From positions 1 to 11,454 of the forward strand of contig DASPXK010000107.1 in NCBI GenBank assembly GCA_035637315.1: a stretch of DNA of 11,454 nucleotides. Direction: 5' to 3'. Within the stretch, counting starts at the first letter, position 1, and each line of letters starts with the position of its first letter. The notes beneath the pieces are model-generated. The model had not been told where the DNA came from. It worked only from the letters and a program-made list of their open reading frames with translations, and ran no database searches. Made by a program: the position numbers and the translations under genes. The DNA comes from DASPXK01 sp035637315. Its GTDB lineage: Bacteria; Chloroflexota; UBA6077; JACCZL01. Below are positions 5,780 to 11,454 of this stretch, in pieces.

Positions 5780-7117
5780 TCACCGCCGCTGCAGCGTGAC
5801 CTTGACGCCATGCTTGGGGCGCAAGGTGATCGAAGGGGCCGGCACCGCCGTATGGCCCGGCACGAGCTGCAAGCGAAAGCGCTGGGCGATGGTTGCCAGC
5901 AGCAAGACCGCTTCCATCATCGCAAACGAGCTGCCGATGCACATCCGCTGCCCACCGCCGAAGGGAAAGTAGGCGTATTTGGGAAGTCGTCCCGCCACGC
6001 CGGCTGCCCAACGTTCCGGCTTGAATCGCTCCGGCTCATCGAAGTAGCGCGGATCGCGATGCATCACCCACTGGCTCATCAGGACGGTGATGCCGACCGG
6101 CACCCGGCACCCGGTACCCGCCGATCTGAGTCTCGCGGCGCGCCTCACGCCCCACGATCCAGGCCGGCGGGAACAACCGCATCGACTCGCTGACCACCAT
6201 CTCGCTGTAGCGCAGCCCTTCAAGGTCGGTCACGGTTGGCGCACGACCCCCGGGCACCGCCTGCAGCTCGGCCAGCAGGGTCGCTTCCACCTCCGGGTGC
6301 AGGGCCAGCAGGTACCACGTCGACGACAGCGCGATCGCGGTCGTCTCGTGGCCGGCCAGGCACAGCGTGAGCGCCTCGTTGCGAAGCTGCTTGTCCGTCA
6401 TCCGGCTGCCGTCTTCCTCATCGCGAGCGCGAAGCAGCAGTGAGAGCAAGTCACCTTTCTCCTCGCTGCTAGCTCGGCGCTGCCGGATGATGCGGTAGAT
6501 GATCTGATCCAGGCGACGGACGGCTTGCCAGAGTCGGATGTTGCCCGGCGTCGGAAAGCGCTCTGGGACGAGGAGCAGGCTGTTCAATCGCGCCCGCGAT
6601 GTCTCCATGAGCACTTCCATGGCCTCGCCCACGTCGCGGGCATCGCCGCCGATATCGGCGTCGAACAGCGTCTTGGCGACTATCTCCAGCGTGAGCGTCA
6701 TCATGTCGGCATGAACGTCGCGCGTCTCGCCGTCCTGCCAGGTGGCTAACATGCGCTCGGCGTAGCCGACCATTGCGCTGCCATAGGCGGCGATCCGCTC
6801 GCGGTGGAAAGCCGGCTGGGCGAGTCGACGCTGGCGGATCCAGAAGTCGCCCTCACTGGTCAGCAGGCCATTGCCGAACATCAGCCGGTTCAGACGTAGG
6901 CGCTTGATGAACTTGCGGTTCTCGGTCACCAGGACCTGCTCGATATAGTCCGGGTGGCTCAGCAGGAAGACTCGCTTAGGGCCGAAGCGAAACGAGACGA
7001 CATCCCATATGTCCTCGCGCAGCGCGTGTAGAAATCGAGCCGGTCGCGGCGCAGGTCCGGCAGGCTGCCGCTCAGGAGGCGACCTTTGGGACCCGGCGGC
7101 AGCAGCGTGGCGGCCAC
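5780..7117 (-). pseudogene. Cytochrome P450 with two frameshifts
   Basis: Correcting two frameshifts gives a 443-residue P450 from GTG 7115-7117 to TGA 5780-5782, a normal length. Landmarks are the N-terminal PPGPKG (7-12), WIRQRRLAQPAFH (C-helix), the I-helix oxygen-binding AGHETT (255-260), the K-helix ESMR ExxR motif (311-314), ERFKPERW, and the haem loop FGGGQRMCIG with Cys391. No N-terminal membrane anchor is seen, so it would be a soluble bacterial-type monooxygenase needing separate redox partners, none of which lie nearby. Disruption 1: one G missing in a GGG(G) run (plus-strand CCC 7004-7006), after CARTYG. Disruption 2: a perfect tandem duplication CCGGCAC at 6097-6103 and 6104-6110, shifting YRVP|VGITV. 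The longest intact stretch is 6036-6929. Substrate cannot be inferred. Confidence 0.85.
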
Positions 7118-7121
7118 TACA

Positions 7122-7127
7122 CCTCCT
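7122..7127 (-). promoter_or_regulatory. Ribosome binding site for the P450 gene
   Basis: On the minus strand AGGAGG (complement of 7122-7127) lies 4 nt before GTG 7115-7117. The short spacing is acceptable, and it supports this GTG as the P450 start. Confidence 0.6.
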
Positions 7128-7143
7128 CTTGCGGCACCAGCCC

Positions 7144-7171
7144 GGGCCTTGCCCCGCGGGCCTTGTCCCGC
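7144..7171 (+). repeat. 14-bp tandem repeat between the sortase and P450 genes
   Basis: GGGCCTTGCCCCGC (7144-7157) is followed directly by GGGCCTTGTCCCGC (7158-7171), with one mismatch. The second unit's TCCCGC pairs with GCGGGA at 7179-7184 around a 7-nt loop. This could be a weak rho-independent-like hairpin about 30 nt after the sortase stop, but no T tract follows on the minus strand, so a terminator is doubtful. Confidence 0.55.
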
Positions 7172-7214
7172 ATGGATGGCGGGAACGGCATCGTGATTCG
7201 TGATCGCTGATAGC

Positions 7215-8978
7215 TCAGTCCCGGGTGACCACCAGGCGGGCCGCTTCGTGGAGTCCCGGCGGCAGGTCCTCCAACGGCTCGTTCGGATGGTCCGCGACGT
7301 AGCCGGCGAGGCGCTCGTGGCTTCGGGCGTCGACCAGGCCCACCCTCAGCTCGTGGCGGACACCAGGCGGCCCACCCAGCTCGAGCTCGGCCGCCCACGA
7401 GCCATCGGGGTCGGGCCGGATCTCCTCCGGATACGCGTACCAGCGGCCGCCATCCACCCGCGCGCGGACGAGCAGCCAGACGTGCAGCCCCGAGTCGATC
7501 GGTCGTGCCCGCCAGCCCTCGACGACGAATCGGCTCGGAACGAGAGCCTCCGCCGCGGGCGCCACAATCCCGAGAGTCGGGGCCGCTTCTGGCGCTCGCA
7601 TTGGATCGACGAACAGCGGACGCCCGACCGCCAGGGGCGCGCCACGTGCCGGCCGCCGATGCCGTTCGGTCGAGCCGGCGCCTTCAGTCGGCGGCGCGGG
7701 GAAGAGTGACCAGAACGCCGCGACGGGCTGGGTCGGCTGCGCTGGTCCGACCTCGGCAGCGGGCTCCGCGAGGGCCTCGACTGCGGGCAGCTCGTCGGCG
7801 CCATCTGGCGCCTCGACCGCGCGACGCGCGTTCACTGAGATTGTCTGCTCCGCGAGCTCAGGCGGCTCGGCGATGACCCAGACGCGTTCGGAATAGTCGC
7901 GCGTAAAGGGGTTCCAATAGCCGATGCAGGTCATGAGGGTCAGGCGAGGGCCGCTGGTGGGCAGGAGAGGAGTCTGGTCGTCATTGGGCAGCACCTTGGT
8001 CTCACTGACGACGAATCGGTACTCCAGCCCGCGGGAGACGGCGACGACTTCGTCGCCCGGACGGACCAGATCCAAACGGGCAAACACGTCGCCTGACAAT
8101 CCGCCTAGATGGCCGATCAGCACACTGTTGCCCTCGCTCAAGTTGGCGCTGGACAGGATCTGCCCGACCACGAATGGGGGCGGCTCCCAGGCGGTCGGGA
8201 CAACCGCGGCCCGGATGCCGAGGCGTGGGATGCTGAGCGCCCTGGCCGGGCCCGGCCGCGGGCGAGGCGCGAAGGTGTTCGGCCGAGCTCGGCCGATCGG
8301 CTCCCCCGACGTCAGGCCGACCTGGAAGTCAGGGGCGTCGACCTCGTCGCCGAGCGCGGCAACGTGCAGCTCAAAAGTGGCGACCCGGCCCGCCGGCGGG
8401 CCGCCAAATTCGAAATGCCGCTGGTTGTCCTCGTCGACCCAGTCGGCGATGACCGACGGGATGGCCCCGATCACCTCGAAGTCCTCGAACCAGGACCTCC
8501 CGATCACCAGCTCAATCGGTGCACTTGGAGCATCGGCATGGTTGGCCAGCGTCACCGACAGCCGAGCGTGGGCGCCCTGCTCCGCGGGGTCGAAGAACTG
8601 CAGCTCGACGTCCACCAGCTCGAGATCGCCGACGGGCGCCCATGTCGGAGTCGGCTCGCCGCGAGGCGGCATTACGACCTCTGCGAGCGAGACCTCACCG
8701 CGCGGCAGACTCGGGCCGGCTTCCCGGGGCACGGACGTCTCGACTCTGGCCTGCTTCGCTCCAGGCTCCACCCAGCGAGGCGCCTCCACCTGTAGTGCCC
8801 GCTCCGCCCGTTCGGCCTGGCCAGAACGACTCCACGTCCAGGCGTTGTACCAGGACAACGCGTGGGCGCCACCCCCGACCACCATCCCCAGGGCGCCCAC
8901 CACGAGCAGGCCGGCCGCCGCGATCCGGTGGACCCGCTCGCCCGTCCGGGCCAGGCTGCGAGAGCGCGGCTGACTCAA
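7215..8978 (-). CDS. Multi-domain membrane-anchored sortase
   Basis: A 587-residue protein starting at TTG 8976-8978, which overlaps the upstream gene's TGA by 4 bp (TTGA). Residues 18-37 form an N-terminal membrane anchor. Residues about 115-225 look like an extracellular beta-sandwich. The sortase domain (about 246-372) begins LSIPRLGI and contains the catalytic triad candidates His290 (VLIGH), Cys351 (TLMTCIG) and Arg365 (SERVWVIA). A Pro/Ala-rich linker (about 385-465) follows, then a C-terminal Ig-like beta domain (about 466-587) with GSWAAELELGG. Sortases are transpeptidases that cleave a sorting motif and join the protein to an envelope nucleophile. Typical enzymes are about 200-300 residues, so the flanking domains are unusual. 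The upstream coupled gene encodes a likely partner or substrate. Class assignment (D/E/F-like) is not attempted. Confidence 0.85.
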   Translation of the reverse strand: MSQPRSRSLARTGERVHRIAAAGLLVVGALGMVVGGGAHALSWYNAWTWSRSGQAERAERALQVEAPRWVEPGAKQARVETSVPREAGPSLPRGEVSLAEVVMPPRGEPTPTWAPVGDLELVDVELQFFDPAEQGAHARLSVTLANHADAPSAPIELVIGRSWFEDFEVIGAIPSVIADWVDEDNQRHFEFGGPPAGRVATFELHVAALGDEVDAPDFQVGLTSGEPIGRARPNTFAPRPRPGPARALSIPRLGIRAAVVPTAWEPPPFVVGQILSSANLSEGNSVLIGHLGGLSGDVFARLDLVRPGDEVVAVSRGLEYRFVVSETKVLPNDDQTPLLPTSGPRLTLMTCIGYWNPFTRDYSERVWVIAEPPELAEQTISVNARRAVEAPDGADELPAVEALAEPAAEVGPAQPTQPVAAFWSLFPAPPTEGAGSTERHRRPARGAPLAVGRPLFVDPMRAPEAAPTLGIVAPAAEALVPSRFVVEGWRARPIDSGLHVWLLVRARVDGGRWYAYPEEIRPDPDGSWAAELELGGPPGVRHELRVGLVDARSHERLAGYVADHPNEPLEDLPPGLHEAARLVVTRD

Positions 8979-9301
8979 TCTGGCCTATCGTCTGAACCGG
9001 AACGCCTCGCGCGGCGGAGCAAGTAGATGCCTCCCCCGAGCGCGGCGGCCCCTCCGCCGAGCAGTGGCAGCGCGAGCTCCATCGGGAAGCCTCCAGCCCG
9101 GGGGGCCGGCGCTCCCGTCGGCTTCGCGACCGGCGAGGCGCTCGGTACCTGGGCCGGAGCTGGACTCGCAGCGGGACTCGCAGTGGGGCTCGGCGCGACG
9201 ACTGGCGATGGGCTCGGCTGTGCTTGAGCCGATGCCTGAGCGGCCGGAAACGACAACCCAACGCCAATCAAAAGGCCAATGCCAACCAGCCTGGATCTCA
9301 C
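8975..9301 (-). CDS. Small secreted protein with a degenerate sortase-type C-terminal anchor
   Basis: A 108-residue protein from GTG 9299-9301. Residues 1-25 are a signal peptide ending ASA, followed by a Pro/Ser/Ala-rich linker with repeated PSP/ASP/APA units (26-66). Next come APRAGG (66-71), a hydrophobic span MELALPLLGG...GIYLL (about 74-95) and a basic tail RRARR. The order (motif, membrane segment, positive tail) is that of a cell-wall sorting signal, and LPRTGG would be the usual form, so APRAGG appears to be a variant with Leu and Thr changed. There is no globular domain. The gene ends in a 4-bp overlap with the sortase start, so co-translation is likely. It may be the sortase's substrate, an accessory peptide, or a relic that lost its ectodomain. 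Confidence 0.7.
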   Translation of the reverse strand: MRSRLVGIGLLIGVGLSFPAAQASAQAQPSPSPVVAPSPTASPAASPAPAQVPSASPVAKPTGAPAPRAGGFPMELALPLLGGGAAALGGGIYLLRRARRSGSDDRPD

Positions 9302-9307
9302 GCTCGG

Positions 9308-9313
9308 TCCTCC
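9308..9313 (-). promoter_or_regulatory. Ribosome binding site for the small secreted protein
   Basis: GGAGGA on the minus strand lies 6 nt before GTG 9299-9301. It decides the start in favour of this GTG over longer in-frame readings whose translation is not protein-like and would bury the signal peptide. Confidence 0.65.
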
Positions 9314-9375
9314 GCGGGCAGTCTCGCGCTCCGCGGCCCGCCATCGGGGGATTCTGGCTGATGTGGCCGCCACTG

Positions 9376-10281
9376 TCAAAGCGCCGGCGAACGCAGCGCG
9401 TCCACGGCGCCCGCGAGCTCCAGGATCGCCGTCGCCAGCATGGCGGGGCGGTGGAGCGGCACGTCGTGAGCGGTGTCCTCCATCCAGAGCAGGTGGGCGT
9501 CGGGCATCGCGGCCCGGGCGCGGGCAACCTGTCGCTCGCGAACGGCCTGCATCTCGGCCGCCCGCCCCTGAGGATTGGGCCGTCGCGCTACGACGAGCAG
9601 GACCGGGCAGCGGACCTGCCCGTACAGCTCGGATGGGCGCTGCGCCCACATTGCCCGCAAGATCTCCAGGTGGTTCGAGAGCGACAGGCGGGGACGGACC
9701 TTGCCGTCGTGGCCGACCGCGAAGCTGCCCCGCAAGGTCGCTTCGACCGCCTCGTTCCAGTACGCCCCAGCGTCGCCTTCGCGGACCCTCGCCGCCAGCT
9801 CGTCGAAGGTAAGTGAGGTCAGGTCAGGCGGGGCCAGCTCGCGCTCGACTCGTTCCCAGGTCATCTCCGCGTTGGCCGACAATTCGAGGAAGCCACCATC
9901 CACCAGAACCAGACCGGCGACCGCCTCCGGACACCTGGCGGCGTGTTCGAGCGCGACGTTGCCACCCCAGGAATGGCCGACCAGCAGCGGATGTTCCAGG
10001 CCAAGCACGCCGATCAGCTCGCCCAGATCGGCGGCGACTCGAGAGAAGGCATAGCCGTCGTCTGGCTTGCTGCTCAGCCCATGTCCGCGCTGGTCCATGG
10101 CGACCACACGGAGCCGCTCGGCCAGCCCTGGCGCGACGGCATCCCAGATGTGGGCGTTGGAGGCCAGACCGTGGAGCAGAACAACGGGCGGCCTGTCGGT
10201 CGTCCACTCACGAACGTGCAGGCGGACCTCAGAGAGCGCCACGAACTGGTCGACAGGCCTCACACGATGCCCCGAGTCCAT
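9376..10281 (-). CDS. Alpha/beta hydrolase
   Basis: A 301-residue alpha/beta-hydrolase-fold protein from ATG 10279-10281; an ATG at 10282-10284 is immediately adjacent and equally possible. Landmarks are the oxyanion-hole HGLAS (37-41), DQRGHGLSSKP (63-73), the nucleophile elbow GHSWGG (Ser104), and the late catalytic His272 in EDTAHDVPLHRP. The usual acidic residue after strand 7 is not obvious (VVARRPNPQ has none); Asp128 at the end of LVLVDGG is a candidate acid. No signal peptide is seen, so it is cytoplasmic. The family covers esterases, lactonases, C-C hydrolases and haloperoxidase-like enzymes, and the substrate cannot be inferred. It ends 74 bp before the small secreted protein on the same strand. 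An in-frame extension further upstream would overlap the divergent gene and is not protein-like. Confidence 0.85.
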   Translation of the reverse strand: MDSGHRVRPVDQFVALSEVRLHVREWTTDRPPVVLLHGLASNAHIWDAVAPGLAERLRVVAMDQRGHGLSSKPDDGYAFSRVAADLGELIGVLGLEHPLLVGHSWGGNVALEHAARCPEAVAGLVLVDGGFLELSANAEMTWERVERELAPPDLTSLTFDELAARVREGDAGAYWNEAVEATLRGSFAVGHDGKVRPRLSLSNHLEILRAMWAQRPSELYGQVRCPVLLVVARRPNPQGRAAEMQAVRERQVARARAAMPDAHLLWMEDTAHDVPLHRPAMLATAILELAGAVDALRSPAL

Positions 10282-10282
10282 C

Positions 10283-10305
10283 ATTCTACCGGCAGCGTGT
10301 AGAAT
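10283..10305. promoter_or_regulatory. Inverted TAGAAT pair in the divergent gap
   Basis: ATTCTA (10283-10288) and TAGAAT (10300-10305) are inverted copies separated by 11 bp in the 29-bp space between the divergent hydrolase and S51-like genes. TAGAAT differs from the -10 consensus at one base. The plus-strand copy would place transcription start near 10312, almost on GTG 10314, giving a leaderless message. No good -35 box is visible. The pair could equally be an operator. Confidence 0.35.
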
Positions 10306-10313
10306 CGTAAGCC

Positions 10314-11138
10314 GTGATCGGGCAGGCTCCCCGCGTGCGCGGCGGACGCGTGGCGCTCTTCGGCTCTGGTGAGACTTCCCGCGCGGGGCGGCGCGTTCAC
10401 GAGCTGCTGCTGGCCGATTACACCGCACCCGTCCCAGTCTCGATCGTCGAGACACGGGCCGGCTTCCAGCCCAATGCCGCCGTCCTGTCGGACAAGGCCC
10501 GCCAGTTCTTCGAGCACAACCTCCAGAACTTCAAGCCGCAGGTGACCATCGTCCCAGCCCGGCAGCGTGGCGACGGCCCCTGGGGCACGGATGACCCCAG
10601 CAACGTGGACGGCGTGCGGGATGCGGCCTACGTCTTCGCCGGGGCGGGCAGCCCGACCTACGCTGTGACACATCTGGAGGGCACGGCGCTGTGGCGCGCC
10701 ATTGGCGAGCGGCTCAACGCCGGCGCGACCCTGGCGCTGGCCAGTGCGATGGCCCTGGCCATCAGCACTCACACGCTCCCCGTATACGAGATCTTCAAAG
10801 TCGGAACTGACTTGCACTGGAGCCGCGGCCTGGACATGCTGGCCGGCTGTGGTCTGGAGCTGGCGATCGTGCCGCATTGGAACAACACCGAGGGCGGGAC
10901 CGAGCTTGACACCAGTCACTGCTACATGGGTCGGGCTCGCTTCGAGCGACTGATCGAGCAGCTGCCGGCCTCGAGCGTGGTCCTGGGCATCGACGAGCAC
11001 ACGATCTGCGTGCTCGAGCTTGCGGCCGCGTGCGCGCGGGTCCACGGGGCCGGCGGGGTGACGATCCTCAACGGCGGAAGAGCCGAGCGCCTTGAGTCTG
11101 GCGATAGCTTTTCTCTATCAGCGCTGCGCAAGGACTGA
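10314..11138 (+). CDS. Peptidase S51 / class I glutamine amidotransferase-like protein
   Basis: A 274-residue protein from GTG 10314, with no Shine-Dalgarno site visible in the short leader. It starts RVALFGSGE (glycine-rich first strand), then IVETRAGFQPN (44-54), FAGAGSPTYAV (108-118), LASAMALA (141-148), YEIFKVGTDLHW, VPHWNN (186-191), LDTSHCYMG and GIDEHT (225-230). This layout is that of cyanophycinase/peptidase-E relatives in the class I glutamine-amidotransferase-like fold, where Ser144 would be the nucleophile. The usual GxSAGA elbow is LASAMA here, so a glycine after the nucleophile is missing. Close relatives are common in Chloroflexota, with no demonstrated activity that I know of. 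It is probably cytoplasmic. The stop TGA lies inside the first unit of the GGACTGA inverted repeat. Confidence 0.75.
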   Translation: MIGQAPRVRGGRVALFGSGETSRAGRRVHELLLADYTAPVPVSIVETRAGFQPNAAVLSDKARQFFEHNLQNFKPQVTIVPARQRGDGPWGTDDPSNVDGVRDAAYVFAGAGSPTYAVTHLEGTALWRAIGERLNAGATLALASAMALAISTHTLPVYEIFKVGTDLHWSRGLDMLAGCGLELAIVPHWNNTEGGTELDTSHCYMGRARFERLIEQLPASSVVLGIDEHTICVLELAAACARVHGAGGVTILNGGRAERLESGDSFSLSALRKD

Positions 11139-11218
11139 GGACTGCGGACTGAGGACTGAGCAATGAGGACTGGGGCATGAGGAATGAGGCCCTTTCAGTC
11201 CTCAGTCCTCAGTCCTCA
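11131..11218. repeat. Long inverted repeat of GGACTGA units, possible bidirectional terminator
   Basis: The left arm (11131-11160) contains four GGACTG units. The right arm (11195-11218) contains three complementary CAGTCC units, matching with one mismatch. The intervening 34 bp carry diverged GAGGACTGG and GAGGAATGAGG units. The arms can form a stem of about 24 bp between two convergent genes. The left arm holds the stop of the S51-like gene (11136-11138) and the right arm the stop of the cation-transporter gene (11202-11204). Confidence 0.75.
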
Positions 11219-11454
11219 CGCCTTCGAAGTGGTGGCGGGTCACGGCGTGGTGGTCGAGGCCGTCGTCCTCGCACGGGTCGACATGCACGATCACCGAGCG
11301 CAGCCAGGGCGCCTCGTGGAGCATTGCATGGCGAGCGGCCTCGGCGATGGCGTGCCCTTCGGCGGTGCTGAGGCTGCTGTCGACCAGGACGTTCGCCTCG
11401 GCGTGAAGGGTATGGCCAATCCAGCGTACTCGGACCCCGTCCAGCCGCTCGACG
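11202..11454 (-). CDS. Cation diffusion facilitator family transporter, C-terminal domain (partial)
   Basis: The minus-strand frame runs off the right edge; 83 residues are present. VERLDGVRVRWIGHTLHAEA, VDSSLSTAEGHAIAE, ARHAMLHE and VIVHVDP are the cytoplasmic ferredoxin-like dimerisation domain (ZT_dimer) of CDF transporters, with the typical 'H-x-L-x-A-E' strand and 'VHVDP' end. A histidine-containing tail (DHH, RHH) may bind metal. CDF proteins export Zn2+, Fe2+, Mn2+ or similar ions through six membrane helices, which lie outside the window, so the specificity cannot be judged. The last residues (VRTED) and the TGA stop come from the GGACTGA repeat. It converges with the S51-like gene. 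Confidence 0.85.
   Translation of the reverse strand, partial: VERLDGVRVRWIGHTLHAEANVLVDSSLSTAEGHAIAEAARHAMLHEAPWLRSVIVHVDPCEDDGLDHHAVTRHHFEGVRTED

Noticed and set aside
5415..5972. A 185-codon plus-strand open frame opposite the substrate-binding remnant and P450 end
   Set aside because: The minus strand encodes recognisable family motifs across the same stretch; the plus frame is a mirror of that coding sequence.
7166..7184. Hairpin after the sortase gene as a rho-independent terminator
   Set aside because: The stem is only 6 bp and no T tract follows on the minus strand.
7924..8973. A 349-codon plus-strand open frame opposite the sortase gene
   Set aside because: Ser/Arg/Pro-rich antisense translation of a high-GC gene, while the minus frame has a membrane anchor and the sortase triad.
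1..11454. tRNA, rRNA or riboswitch genes
   Set aside because: No cloverleaf, rRNA-like or known riboswitch core sequence was recognised on either strand by eye.

Overview
The window is G+C-rich throughout and looks like the chromosome of an uncultured Chloroflexota bacterium (Thermomicrobia/Limnocylindria-like). The grounds are protein similarity from memory, the palindromic repeat whose translation reads RAQRGIRAR/DPSLRSG, and the GGACTGA-type repeat at the right end. This placement is an inference, not a computed classification.

Left part, plus strand (1-5420). The last codons of an IS110-like transposase are followed by a palindromic repeat. Then come an M28-type metallopeptidase (284-2053), a translationally coupled two-gene module (a 75-residue protein of unknown function and a retropepsin-like aspartic protease), a second M28 paralogue split by one missing base (2827-4613), and an AroM-family gene with an in-frame TGA (4648-5418). 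A second copy of the same palindromic repeat, in the same orientation, forms the 3' end of the AroM gene. The peptidase/AroM block is therefore bracketed by direct copies of one repeat.

Middle part, minus strand (5457-7117). A C-terminal remnant of a peptide-type ABC transporter substrate-binding protein carries an internal stop. It lies directly downstream of a cytochrome P450 gene disrupted by two frameshifts, one caused by a perfect 7-bp tandem duplication. Together with the broken M28 and AroM genes, the stretch from about 4.0 to 7.1 kb is a run of decayed genes, or of assembly errors.

Right-middle part, minus strand (7215-10281). An alpha/beta hydrolase, a small secreted protein with a degenerate sortase-type C-terminus, and a large multi-domain sortase are arranged head to tail; the last two overlap by 4 bp. 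The sortase and the small protein look like a dedicated enzyme/substrate pair at the cell surface.

Right end. A divergent peptidase-S51/class I glutamine-amidotransferase-like gene (10314-11138, plus) converges on the C-terminal end of a cation diffusion facilitator gene (minus, runs off the window). The two are separated by a long inverted repeat of GGACTGA units, which supplies the stop codons of both.

Functionally, the left block (two metallopeptidases, an aspartic protease, an AroM/racemase-superfamily protein and a remnant of a peptide-binding protein) suggests peptide or amino-acid scavenging. The sortase pair is a separate cell-envelope function.
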